Positions 1-6,757 of a stretch of 25,744 nt of DNA are shown piece after piece. Both the position numbers and the translations under genes were made by a program. Numbering within the stretch: position 1 is the first letter of the stretch; each line of letters begins with the position of its first letter. The notes beneath the pieces are model-generated. The model was not told where the DNA came from, searched no databases, and was given only the letters and a program-made list of their open reading frames with translations. Location of the stretch: positions 1-25,744 of the forward strand of contig JBDKTJ010000171.1 of NCBI GenBank assembly GCA_039698075.1, in the 5' to 3' direction. Source of the DNA: JAJFVC01 sp039698075. Lineage in GTDB: Bacteria > Planctomycetota > Planctomycetia > Pirellulales > Thermoguttaceae.

Positions 1-794
1 GCGTAGCCGACCACCTCGCCGTAGATTTTCGCGCCGCGGGCCCGGGCGTCGCTAAGCCGCTCCAAGACGAACAGACAGCCGCCCTCGGCCACCACGATGC
101 CGTTGCGATCGACGTCGAACGGCCGGCTCGCCTTGGTCGGGTCTTCGTGTTTGGCCAGCGCCCCTTGGCTGTTGAAGCTGGCGAAAATGCCGAACGTGTG
201 AATGCTTTCCGAGACGCCGCCGCAAAGGGCCAAGTCGCAATCGCCGAGCCGAAGCATCTGCACGCCTTGAATCACGCCGGCGTTGCCCGCGGCGCAGGCG
301 GCGCCCAACGTGTAGTGCGGACCGGTGATGCCAAGGTTCAGCGAAATCTCACCGGCCGGATTGTTGGCCACGGTGCGCGGGTTGTGGTGGTGCGACCAGT
401 ATTGCGTGTCGTAGTCGTAGCCCTTCAACTGGTAGACTTCGTTTTCGGTCTCGACGTTGCCGTGTTCGGTCACGCCGACGTAGATGCCGACGGTCGAGCG
501 ATCGACGTTTTCCCAGTCCAACCCGGCGTCGATCACGGCCTCGTGGGCGCAGAAGATTCCGATGCCGCCGGCCCGTGTGCCGCGACGCACTTCTTTCCGC
601 TTTTGATAGCGAAGCTCGTCGAACTGGCAGACGCCGGCCAACGTGGCGCCGAAATAGCGCGTCTCGTAGGCGCAGACGCCGCTACGGCCCTCCAGGAGCG
701 ACTGGCGAAATTCGGGCAACGAATTGCCGTTCGGCGCGGTCAGTCCCACGCCCGTGATGACAATTCGCTGATGATCCGGTCGTTCCACGGCCAT
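1..794 (-). CDS. FabF-type beta-ketoacyl-ACP synthase, partial (C-terminus beyond window)
   Basis: This is the N-terminal 264 residues of a thiolase-fold condensing enzyme of the KAS II (FabF) type, which extends an acyl chain by decarboxylative condensation with malonyl-ACP. The start is ATG at 794. The N-terminus carries the usual IVITGVGLTAPNG strand. The nucleophile is Cys166 in the AACAAG motif, and the glycine-rich CGGVSES segment follows at about 190-196. The two catalytic histidines and the stop codon lie outside the window, so the catalytic triad cannot be checked. It lies 214 bp downstream of the epimerase gene on the same strand and no clear Shine-Dalgarno precedes it. The active-site surroundings fit FabF better than FabH or OleA. 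Whether it serves primary fatty acid synthesis or a specialised lipid or polyketide is unknown; planctomycetes usually encode several such paralogues. Confidence 0.9.
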   Translation of the reverse strand, partial: MAVERPDHQRIVITGVGLTAPNGNSLPEFRQSLLEGRSGVCAYETRYFGATLAGVCQFDELRYQKRKEVRRGTRAGGIGIFCAHEAVIDAGLDWENVDRSTVGIYVGVTEHGNVETENEVYQLKGYDYDTQYWSHHHNPRTVANNPAGEISLNLGITGPHYTLGAACAAGNAGVIQGVQMLRLGDCDLALCGGVSESIHTFGIFASFNSQGALAKHEDPTKASRPFDVDRNGIVVAEGGCLFVLERLSDARARGAKIYGEVVGY

Positions 795-1008
795 CGCTTT
801 ATACCAAGGACCATTCAAAATCCGCGCGTTACGGCCCGTTTACCGCTTCGGAAAGCAGGCTGTTTTTCCTACCGAGAAACGCAACGTCGAACTGGAATCC
901 GCATTGCGCCAACGAGAAACCATTAAGCCTAACGGTTTCGATGGGAAATAGCAAGCGGGCGAGTGTCGCACCCCCCGAGGGCCCTGTTGAACAAACTGGC
1001 CGTCGGTC

Positions 1009-2004
1009 CTACGAAGAAGCGTTCCACGAGGCGGCGAGCCGGCGCAATCCCTCGGCGGTCGAGATTCTCGGTGCGTAGCCGAAATCTTGGCGGGCTCGAC
1101 GGATGTCAAAAAAATGGGAGGAGGACAATTCGGCGGCCAAAAATCGGCTCATCGGCGGCTCGTCTTTTCGTCGCAAAAGCCCATAGAACGCCTCGCAGCC
1201 TGCGCCGAGCCACCAAGCAGCCCGGCGCGAAATGCTTTTGTGAATGGGCGGCAGGCCGGCCATCGTCAGCACCCGGTTGATCCATTGCCAGCAGTTGACC
1301 GGTTCGCCCTGGCTGATGAAATAGGCCCGTCCGGCGACGCAAGAACCCGGCCGCAATGCGTCGGCGGCCTGCAAATGGGCCGTGGCGACGTTTTCCACAT
1401 AGCTCGTGTCGACCCGATTCGATCCGTCGCCGACGCGGCAGAGCCGGCCGGTTCGGGCCCGGTCGAAAATGGTCGGCAACAGATGCCGATCGCGCGGCCC
1501 CCAGATCAGATGCGGACGCAACGCGCAGGTCAACAGCCCGTCGCAGCCGCTGGCGGCCAACACCTGCTGCTCGGCCAAGCCTTTCGATCGGGCATAATGG
1601 CAGAGCCAACGTTTGGGATACGGCGTGGATTCGTCGATGCCGTTCTGATCGCGGCCGTCGAACGTGACGCTTGGGCTGCTGGTGTAGACGAGCCGCCCGA
1701 CGCCGTGCGTGCGGCAGCCGTCGATCACGTGGCTTGTGCCCAACACGTTGGTTTCATAGTAGGGCAGCCAAGGGCCGTTCATGCCGGCGACGCCCCCGAC
1801 GTGGAAAGCCACATCCATGGTTTGGCACGCGCGAACGACCGCCGTCCGGTCGCGCAGATCGGCATGGACGATCTCCACGCCGAGCGATTCAAGTCGGGGA
1901 TCGTTGCCGCGGCACATGGCGCGGACCCGATCGCCCCGGGCAACAAGTTGTTCGACGACGTACAGCCCCAGGAAGCCGCCCGCGCCGGTCACCAATGCGT
2001 TCAC
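1009..2004 (-). CDS. NAD(P)-dependent epimerase/3-beta-HSD-like extended SDR
   Basis: A 331-residue extended short-chain dehydrogenase. The Rossmann motif TGAGGFLG is at the extreme N-terminus (residues 7-14) and the catalytic YxxxK is seen as YARSK, preceded by the serine-rich TSSPSV strand. The start is GTG at 2004, supported by a GGAG four bases long and five bases upstream, lying between the rpoN stop and the start. The stretch FDGRDQNGIDE and the overall length resemble 3-beta-hydroxysteroid-dehydrogenase-like reductases, including OleD of long-chain olefin synthesis, but that resemblance is from memory and the substrate is not determined. It starts 10 bp after rpoN, so the two are probably co-transcribed. 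A ketosynthase gene follows, so a role in reducing a lipid keto group is plausible but inferred. A sugar-nucleotide epimerase is the alternative. Confidence 0.88.
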   Translation of the reverse strand: MNALVTGAGGFLGLYVVEQLVARGDRVRAMCRGNDPRLESLGVEIVHADLRDRTAVVRACQTMDVAFHVGGVAGMNGPWLPYYETNVLGTSHVIDGCRTHGVGRLVYTSSPSVTFDGRDQNGIDESTPYPKRWLCHYARSKGLAEQQVLAASGCDGLLTCALRPHLIWGPRDRHLLPTIFDRARTGRLCRVGDGSNRVDTSYVENVATAHLQAADALRPGSCVAGRAYFISQGEPVNCWQWINRVLTMAGLPPIHKSISRRAAWWLGAGCEAFYGLLRRKDEPPMSRFLAAELSSSHFFDIRRARQDFGYAPRISTAEGLRRLAASWNASS

Positions 2005-2014
2005 GACGACTCCG

Positions 2015-3541
2015 TTACTCCTGGTTGTCCTCCGTGGAACCGGCGTCCCCGCCTTTTTTGCTCCAATCGCGGCGTTGACGCGAGCTGAGAATGCCCATCG
2101 CCTTGCGATATTTCGTGACGGTGCGGCGAGCCACGGTCAGCCCAGCGGCGGCCAGTTGCTGGACCAGTTGGTCGTCGCTCAGCGGATGCTCCTTGTCCTC
2201 GCCGTCGACGATCTCTTGGAGTTTCAGCCGGACGGCGTCCCACGCGACTTCTTCGCCTTGAGCGCTGGTCGTGCCGCCGCAGAAGAATCGTTTCAGCGGG
2301 AAAATGCCGCGCGGGGTTTGGATCCACTTTTCGTCGACCGCGCGGCTGACCGTCGTCACGTGGACGCCCACCTTGTCGGCGATTTGCTGCATCTTGAGCG
2401 GCTCGATCGCCTCGGGCCCCTTGTCCAAAAACTCTTTTTGATGGTCCACGATCGCTTGGGCCACTTTGGTCAACGTGGCGCGGCGCTGTTGGATCGAGTC
2501 GATCAGCCATTGGGCCGAGTTCACTTTGCGCTTGATGTACTCACGCGTCTCGTTGCTGGTGGCCGGGTCTTGAAACAGCTTGCGATAGTACGGGCTGATG
2601 AAGAGGCTCGGCGTTTGGCCGTCTTCCAGCCGGACGCGATAGCGGCCGTTGTCGTCCAGCTCGACGAACACGTCGGGCGTGACCGGCGGGGCCGTGGCGT
2701 TGTTGAACTCGGCGCCCGGTTTCGGGCTCAGCTTGCGCAGCTCCTGCAACACGTCCTGGATCAACTCGATCGAATAGCCCGTCCGACGCGCGATCGCCGG
2801 AAGCCGGTTGTGCTCCAAATCCTCAAGGTGATTGGAAATCAACGTGCGAAGCTGCTCGGCGTAGGGCGTGCCGGGGGTGACTTGCAGCAGCAAACACTCC
2901 TGCAAATCGCGAGCGCCCACGCCCGGCGGGTCCAACTTCTGCACCAGCGCCAACGCCTGGCGGGCGAGCTCCATGTCCTCGGGCGTCGCGTCGGGGCCCA
3001 GCAAATCTTCGAGCCGGCCTTGCATGTAGCCGTTCGCATCCAGATTGTAAATGATCCGGTCGGCCATGGTCCGCAACGCCGGATCGATCTCGAACCAACT
3101 CAACTGGTCGTGCAGATAATCCTGGAGCGATTGCGGCCGGGCGATCATGTTCGCCATCGCGTCGAGCTTGCGTTCGCCGGCTTCTTCGATCTCGCCGTGC
3201 GAGGCGTGCGGCCGTTCCTCAAAATGGTCGGGCCACTCCTCGTCCATCTTCATCAACCGCTCGAAATCGTCTTCGTTCGAACGGTTGTCGTCGATCACCA
3301 GTTCGCGTTCTTCCTCGCTCGGGGCGTCGGGCGCTTGGTGATCCTCGTCGAACGAGTCGTCCGACGCGGCTTCCGTCTCTTCCTCTACAACCTCCAGCAC
3401 CGGGTTCTCTTCCATCTCCTGTTCGATGCGCTCTTGCAACGCCAAAATCGGCAACTGCAAAATCTCCATCGACTGGATCATCCGAGGCGCCAGCACCTGT
3501 TTCTGAACGAGTCGAAGTTCTTGGCCGAAGGAGAGACGCAT
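2015..3541 (-). CDS. rpoN: RNA polymerase sigma-54 factor
   Basis: Sigma-54, the alternative sigma that recognises -24/-12 promoters and needs an AAA+ activator for open-complex formation. The 508-residue length is slightly above the usual 470-500. Region I is the Gln/Leu-rich N-terminus (about 1-50, with LRLVQKQVLAPRMIQSMEIL). Region II is a long, strongly acidic linker (about 50-130). The core-binding domain follows, then a helix-turn-helix segment (QQIADKVGVHVTTVSRAV). The diagnostic RpoN box, ARRTVTKYRK, is at 471-480. The C-terminal tail after the box is 28 residues and basic, then acidic. The gene lies just downstream of recR on the same strand and 10 bp before the epimerase gene. A degenerate copy of the GGGATTR repeat occupies the recR-rpoN gap directly before the ATG, and I see no Shine-Dalgarno there. 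Confidence 0.97.
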   Translation of the reverse strand: MRLSFGQELRLVQKQVLAPRMIQSMEILQLPILALQERIEQEMEENPVLEVVEEETEAASDDSFDEDHQAPDAPSEEERELVIDDNRSNEDDFERLMKMDEEWPDHFEERPHASHGEIEEAGERKLDAMANMIARPQSLQDYLHDQLSWFEIDPALRTMADRIIYNLDANGYMQGRLEDLLGPDATPEDMELARQALALVQKLDPPGVGARDLQECLLLQVTPGTPYAEQLRTLISNHLEDLEHNRLPAIARRTGYSIELIQDVLQELRKLSPKPGAEFNNATAPPVTPDVFVELDDNGRYRVRLEDGQTPSLFISPYYRKLFQDPATSNETREYIKRKVNSAQWLIDSIQQRRATLTKVAQAIVDHQKEFLDKGPEAIEPLKMQQIADKVGVHVTTVSRAVDEKWIQTPRGIFPLKRFFCGGTTSAQGEEVAWDAVRLKLQEIVDGEDKEHPLSDDQLVQQLAAAGLTVARRTVTKYRKAMGILSSRQRRDWSKKGGDAGSTEDNQE

Positions 3542-3543
3542 GG

Positions 3544-3579
3544 AAGCAGGGATTCGGGATTAGAGGCTAGGGGTTAGAA
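3544..3579 (+). repeat. Degenerate GGGATTR heptad repeat before rpoN
   Basis: In the gap between recR and rpoN, the plus strand reads GGGATTC GGGATTA, then a decayed unit, then GGGGTTAG. It is the same heptad family as the larger inverted repeat before dnaX, here as a single arm. On the mRNA (minus) strand it ends CGAATCCCTG five bases before the rpoN ATG, occupying the place of a ribosome-binding site. The function is unknown. Confidence 0.55.
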
Positions 3580-3583
3580 CCAT

Positions 3584-4183
3584 TCAAAAGGTTTGGCGGC
3601 CGCTCATGGCGTCGGCTAGGATTTCCTTGTTGGCGAACTCCAACACGCTGCCGCTGGTGATTCCGCGCGCCAGCCGGGTGATCTGGACCGGCATGCCGCT
3701 GAGCAAGTTGGAGATGTGCAGCGAAGTGCCGTCGCCCTCCACCGTGGGATTGGTCGCCATGATGATTTCCTTGAACGAGCCTTCACGCACGCGACGGACC
3801 AGGGCGTCGATGGTCAATTGTTCGGGCCCGACGCCGTCCAATGGGGCAATCCGACCCAGCAACACATGATACAGGCCGCGATACGCGCCCGATTGCTCGA
3901 TGGCCATCAAATCGCGGGGCTGTTCCACGACGCAAAGCACGTCCTGCTGGCGACTTGGGTCGCGGCAGATGGCGCACTGGTCGCCTTCCGCCAAATTATA
4001 GCATTTTTGGCAAGACTGGACGTTGTCTTTCACCGCCCGAATCGCGTCGGCCAACTCCAGCGCCTCGTTGCGATGGATGCGCAGGATATGATAGGCCAGC
4101 CGCTCGGCCGATTTCTTGCCGATTCCCGGCAGTCGGGAAAACTCGTTCACCAGTCGTGTTACGGATTGCGTCAGTTCGGACAT
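3584..4183 (-). CDS. recR: Recombination mediator protein RecR
   Basis: RecR (199 residues, the usual length) forms a DNA-clamping ring and works with RecO (and RecF) to load RecA on gapped DNA. An N-terminal HhH segment (RLPGIGKKSAERLAYHIL, about 17-34) is followed by a four-cysteine zinc finger (Cys58, Cys61, Cys70, Cys73) and a Toprim domain with VVEQPRDLMAIE at about 85-96. The start is the ATG at 4183, which gives the family N-terminus MSELTQSVTRLV; the reading frame is open further upstream but that part overlaps ybaB and is arginine-rich nonsense. It lies 20 bp after ybaB in the conserved dnaX-ybaB-recR order, so co-expression is very likely. Confidence 0.97.
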   Translation of the reverse strand: MSELTQSVTRLVNEFSRLPGIGKKSAERLAYHILRIHRNEALELADAIRAVKDNVQSCQKCYNLAEGDQCAICRDPSRQQDVLCVVEQPRDLMAIEQSGAYRGLYHVLLGRIAPLDGVGPEQLTIDALVRRVREGSFKEIIMATNPTVEGDGTSLHISNLLSGMPVQITRLARGITSGSVLEFANKEILADAMSGRQTF

Positions 4184-4203
4184 TTTTCCACTTCTTGCGC
4201 CTG

Positions 4204-4593
4204 CTACGCCGTGATGTCGTCGTCGGGGCGATCGTCTTTTTCCTCGCCGGCGAACTTCGCCAGCATGTCTTGAAGTCCGCCGGGCAGCGGCAGGCCGCCG
4301 GTCATGTCGCGGATCGCGTCGGCGTGCATCTGCTTGCCCTTGGTCAACGCCTGATTGACGGCCGCGACCACCATGTCTTCGAGCAATTCGGAGTCGTTGG
4401 GGTTCAGCAGCTTCGGGTCGATCCGGCAATGGAGCGCTTCCATCATGCCGTTGACTTCGAGCTCGACCATGCCGCCGCCGGCCGTGCCGACGACGCGACG
4501 CCGGCGCATCTCTTCGGAAACCTTGCCCATCTGGCCGCCGATTTGCTGGGCCTGCTTCAACAACGCGCCGAGATTTTTCAGTCCGTCGAACAT
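4204..4593 (-). CDS. YbaB/EbfC family nucleoid-associated protein
   Basis: A 129-residue member of the YbaB/EbfC family, small homodimeric DNA-binding proteins. Family hallmarks are visible: the N-terminal helix LGALLKQAQQIGGQMGKVSEEM (about 5-26), the central strand pair with GTAGGGMVELEVNG, and the DPKLLNP..ELLEDMVVAAVNQA stretch. The start is ATG at 4593; an upstream in-frame codon exists but would overlap the dnaX end. The C-terminus is acidic (EEKDDRPDDD), as often seen in this family. It sits between dnaX (16 bp upstream) and recR (20 bp downstream), which is the classical context. A link to RecR-dependent repair or to chromosome organisation follows from the family and the gene order, not from anything unique here. 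Confidence 0.95.
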   Translation of the reverse strand: MFDGLKNLGALLKQAQQIGGQMGKVSEEMRRRRVVGTAGGGMVELEVNGMMEALHCRIDPKLLNPNDSELLEDMVVAAVNQALTKGKQMHADAIRDMTGGLPLPGGLQDMLAKFAGEEKDDRPDDDITA

Positions 4594-4609
4594 TTTTGGA
4601 ACCCTGCGG

Positions 4610-6346
4610 TCAAGAGGGTGAATCGTCAACCCGAATCGGCTGCGCGCCGAACAACTCGCCGGCGCGATGCACCATCGGATGCTGCATGGCTTCGAGCATT
4701 CGTTGATGCGGCGAAACCGTTCGCGCGGAGGTCGTCGGGAGCGATTCCGACGCCGGATCGTCGGTCAGTCCGAACTCGACGCGAATCCGCTGCCCGGTCG
4801 CGTCGGCCAACGCCTGCTCGAATCGGGCAAGCTGTTCCGGCCGCTCGCACGCGGTCTTGAACAAAGCATACCCGGTCTTGAAGCGAATGACCAGCCGGTT
4901 GGGCGAGGGGACCGCGACCGAGTCGAAATGCCGGGCCTGATCGACGACCATGCCGGACATCCGATCCAACGCTTGGCACCAGACTTCGACGGCGTTTTGG
5001 TCCGAAAGCGTCACGCGGGGCGCATCGGACGCCGACGGTTCCGGCTCTCCATCGTCGACGGGAGGGGTTTTTTCAACCGGGGGGGCTACCGGGGAATCCC
5101 ATTTTTTTTTTGCCGCCGGCGGCGCGAGTCGAGCCGGAGTGGGCGTCTGCTGGACCGTCGCGCCCGACTGCAACTGCGCGATCACGTCGGCCAACTCGGC
5201 CAAGTCTTCCAAATGACTGATGCGCACCAACGCCAACTCGGCCAAAATGCGTCCTTGCGTGCTGTAACGCATGCGAGAGAGCGTCTGGTCGAGAATCTGC
5301 ATGATGGCCAACAGCGTGTCGAGCCCAAGCCGACGGCCGGCCGCCGCCACTTGTTCGGCCCCGGACGGCGACGTAAACAAAAACGTCTCGCTCGGGCATC
5401 CGACGGCCGCGACCATGCAGTCGCGCAGGTAGCCGAACAACTGCTCGATCAACTGGGCGGGATCCACCCCGGCGTTCATCGCCGCGTCCAATTCGGCCAA
5501 CGCCCCGGCGGCGTTTCGCTCGATCAGATGGCCCACGATCGCGGCCAACCGTTGTTCGCCGGCGGTCCCGAGCATTCCGTGCACGTCGGCCACAGTGATC
5601 CGGCCCGGGGCGAACGCCAGCAATTGTTCGAGCAGCGATTGGCTGTCGCGCATCGAACCGGCGGCGCGTCGGGCCAAGACTTCGAGCGCCTCCGGTTCGG
5701 CTTCGACGCCCTCGGTCTCGACGATTTGCTGAAGCCGTTTTTGGATCGAACCGGTCAAGATGCCGGCAAAATCGAACCGCTGGCACCGCGAAAGGATCGT
5801 GATCGGAATTTTTGTCGGCTCGGTCGTGCAGAAAATGAACTTCACATGCTCGGGCGGCTCTTCCAACGTCTTCAGCAAGGCGTTGAACGCCTCGCGCGTG
5901 AGCATGTGGACTTCGTCGATGATGTAGATTTTGAATCGGGCGCGGCTCGGCCGCACGCCGGTGTTTTGACGCAACTGGCGGATCTCGTCGATGCCGCGAT
6001 TGCTGGCGCCGTCGATCTCCAACACGTCGACGTCCTCGCCCGCGCTAATGCTCCGGCAGATGTCGCACTGATTGCACGGAACCGGCGAAGGGCCATGCTC
6101 GCAGTTCAACGCCTTGGCCAAAATGCGGGCGGCCGAGGTTTTGCCGACTCCGCGAGCGCCGGTGAAAAGATACGCATGGCCGACCCGCTGGCTGGCGATG
6201 GCGTTCGACAACGCCTGGGCGACGTGCTCCTGACCGATCAACTCTGAAAAAGTCTGCGGCCGATAACGTCGGGCAACGACGACATACGGTCGCGGGGCGT
6301 TGCCCTCGGGTTGTGTCGTACCGGCGTTTGCGGGGAGTTCGGCCAT
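4610..6346 (-). CDS. dnaX: DNA polymerase III subunits gamma/tau
   Basis: The clamp-loader ATPase of replication, 578 residues. The AAA+ core is intact: Walker A GARGVGKT (63-70), zinc-binding Cys82, Cys91, Cys94 and Cys97, Walker B IIDEVH (142-147), and the SRC motif at 186-188. Domain III follows, then a proline-rich linker (about 400-440) and a C-terminal domain of the tau type (VEVWCQALDRMSG onward). At codons 412-415 the linker contains ten consecutive A residues on the coding strand (5111 down to 5102). A -1 slip there adds nine codons and stops at TGA 5075-5073, giving a product of about 424 residues, close to E. coli gamma (431). A +1 slip stops at TAG 5088-5086. The leader holds a GGGATTR inverted repeat ending four bases before the ATG at 6346. 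Confidence 0.97.
   Translation of the reverse strand: MAELPANAGTTQPEGNAPRPYVVVARRYRPQTFSELIGQEHVAQALSNAIASQRVGHAYLFTGARGVGKTSAARILAKALNCEHGPSPVPCNQCDICRSISAGEDVDVLEIDGASNRGIDEIRQLRQNTGVRPSRARFKIYIIDEVHMLTREAFNALLKTLEEPPEHVKFIFCTTEPTKIPITILSRCQRFDFAGILTGSIQKRLQQIVETEGVEAEPEALEVLARRAAGSMRDSQSLLEQLLAFAPGRITVADVHGMLGTAGEQRLAAIVGHLIERNAAGALAELDAAMNAGVDPAQLIEQLFGYLRDCMVAAVGCPSETFLFTSPSGAEQVAAAGRRLGLDTLLAIMQILDQTLSRMRYSTQGRILAELALVRISHLEDLAELADVIAQLQSGATVQQTPTPARLAPPAAKKKWDSPVAPPVEKTPPVDDGEPEPSASDAPRVTLSDQNAVEVWCQALDRMSGMVVDQARHFDSVAVPSPNRLVIRFKTGYALFKTACERPEQLARFEQALADATGQRIRVEFGLTDDPASESLPTTSARTVSPHQRMLEAMQHPMVHRAGELFGAQPIRVDDSPS
5102..5111 (-). other. A10 slippery run in dnaX (possible gamma-forming frameshift site)
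   Basis: Ten uninterrupted A on the dnaX coding strand, read in frame as GCA AAA AAA AAA TGG. Both other frames close within ten codons downstream. Known precedents are the ribosomal -1 shift at A AAA AAG in E. coli dnaX and transcriptional slippage at an A9 run in Thermus dnaX. A perfect GCCGCC/GGCGGC palindrome lies directly upstream; I see no strong downstream pseudoknot or stem, which would favour transcriptional slippage. Confidence 0.6.
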
Positions 6347-6348
6347 AC

Positions 6349-6421
6349 CAGGGATTAGGGATTGGGGGTTAGGGATTGGAGTCCACTTATTTTAATCCCT
6401 AATCCCTAATCCCCAATCCCC
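6349..6421. repeat. Inverted array of telomere-like GGGATTR heptads in the dnaX leader
   Basis: The left arm (6351-6379) is four tandem heptads of the form GGGATTR. The right arm (6393-6421) is the reverse complement of four more. The arms pair over about 28 positions with four transitions, around a loop of about 13 bases. Each arm alone fits the G3-N(1-7) four-tract G-quadruplex pattern, the left arm on the plus strand and the right arm on the minus strand. In the RNA sense of dnaX the G-rich arm comes first, after the SRP RNA, and the C-rich arm ends four bases before the ATG. It could act as a terminator or attenuator between SRP RNA and dnaX, a translation-control hairpin, or a mobile repeat. 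Confidence 0.85.
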
Positions 6422-6431
6422 TCTTATTTTT

Positions 6432-6549
6432 CCACGATTCCCGATGAGAGGCCCACCGCACCTGGAGGTAACCGCTTATGGCTGCTGACTTTCGTCCCTG
6501 ACCAGGTTTGCAGGCCCCCATTGCGGGGACCCCTCATCGGAAATCGTGG
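6432..6549 (-). ncRNA. ffs: Signal recognition particle RNA, small bacterial (4.5S) type
   Basis: About 118 nt. The apical domain matches the universal SRP core: GGTCAGG, a GAC-GAAA-GTC capped loop (GNRA tetraloop at 6493-6490), then AGCAGCC. This is enclosed by an ACCTGG/CCAGGT helix. The ends form a 17-bp helix between 6549-6533 and 6448-6432 with one G-U pair. No Alu domain is present. It binds Ffh and, with FtsY, targets nascent membrane proteins to the translocon. Its place upstream of dnaX-ybaB-recR is the same as in Bacillus (scr-dnaX). The mature ends are inferred from the closing helix; no U-rich terminator directly follows, so processing or termination at the heptad repeat is possible. 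Confidence 0.93.
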
Positions 6550-6583
6550 AACCATGACGTGATGGATCGTCGATTCCTTCTCC

Positions 6584-6612
6584 TTTGTACGCGGTTCCGG
6601 CGGACGCGTCAA
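6584..6612 (-). promoter_or_regulatory. Putative sigma-70-type promoter for SRP RNA
   Basis: On the minus strand, TTGACG (6612-6607) is followed after exactly 17 bases by TACAAA (6589-6584). The predicted start is near 6577, about 28 bases before the SRP closing helix, so the 5' end would need trimming. It is the only good -35/-10 pair I found directly upstream of the RNA, and it may also serve dnaX. Confidence 0.5.
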
Positions 6613-6720
6613 AGGGGGTCGCATGGAAATCCCGAGAGCGTCCAACAAAACGAAAACTTTTCCACGACCTTATACCACCGGCGGCCGCGTAACGCCCGTC
6701 GGCAGGCAGGGCCCTTCATT

Positions 6721-6747
6721 TTGACAGCCGCTCTAAATCCTTATGCT
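6721..6747 (+). promoter_or_regulatory. Possible promoter for the GT87-like gene
   Basis: A perfect TTGACA (6721-6726) precedes TATGCT (6742-6747) with a short 15-base spacer. Transcription would start near 6754, after the first in-frame ATG at 6743 and just before the next one at 6758. The short spacer makes this uncertain. Confidence 0.3.
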
Positions 6748-6757
6748 AGCTTTGAAT

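Noticed and set aside
1781..3577. A long plus-strand open frame (about 598 codons) antisense to rpoN and the epimerase
   Set aside because: It is a composition artefact opposite two well-recognised genes; the translation shows no family features.
4184..4429. Possible 82-residue N-terminal extension of RecR
   Set aside because: It would overlap ybaB and is an Arg-rich out-of-frame translation of it; MSELTQSVTRLV at 4183 is the family start.
5111..5123. GC palindrome next to a homopolymer in dnaX, looking like an intrinsic terminator
   Set aside because: On neither strand does a T run follow the stem in the direction of transcription; on the dnaX strand it is followed by A10, and on the other strand the T10 comes before the stem.
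6427..6667. Two TTTTCCACGA sites (6428-6437 and 6658-6667) resembling DnaA boxes near dnaX
   Set aside because: They differ from TTWTNCACA at key places. One overlaps the 3' end of the SRP RNA closing helix, and no cluster of boxes, AT-rich unwinding stretch or dnaA/dnaN gene is present.
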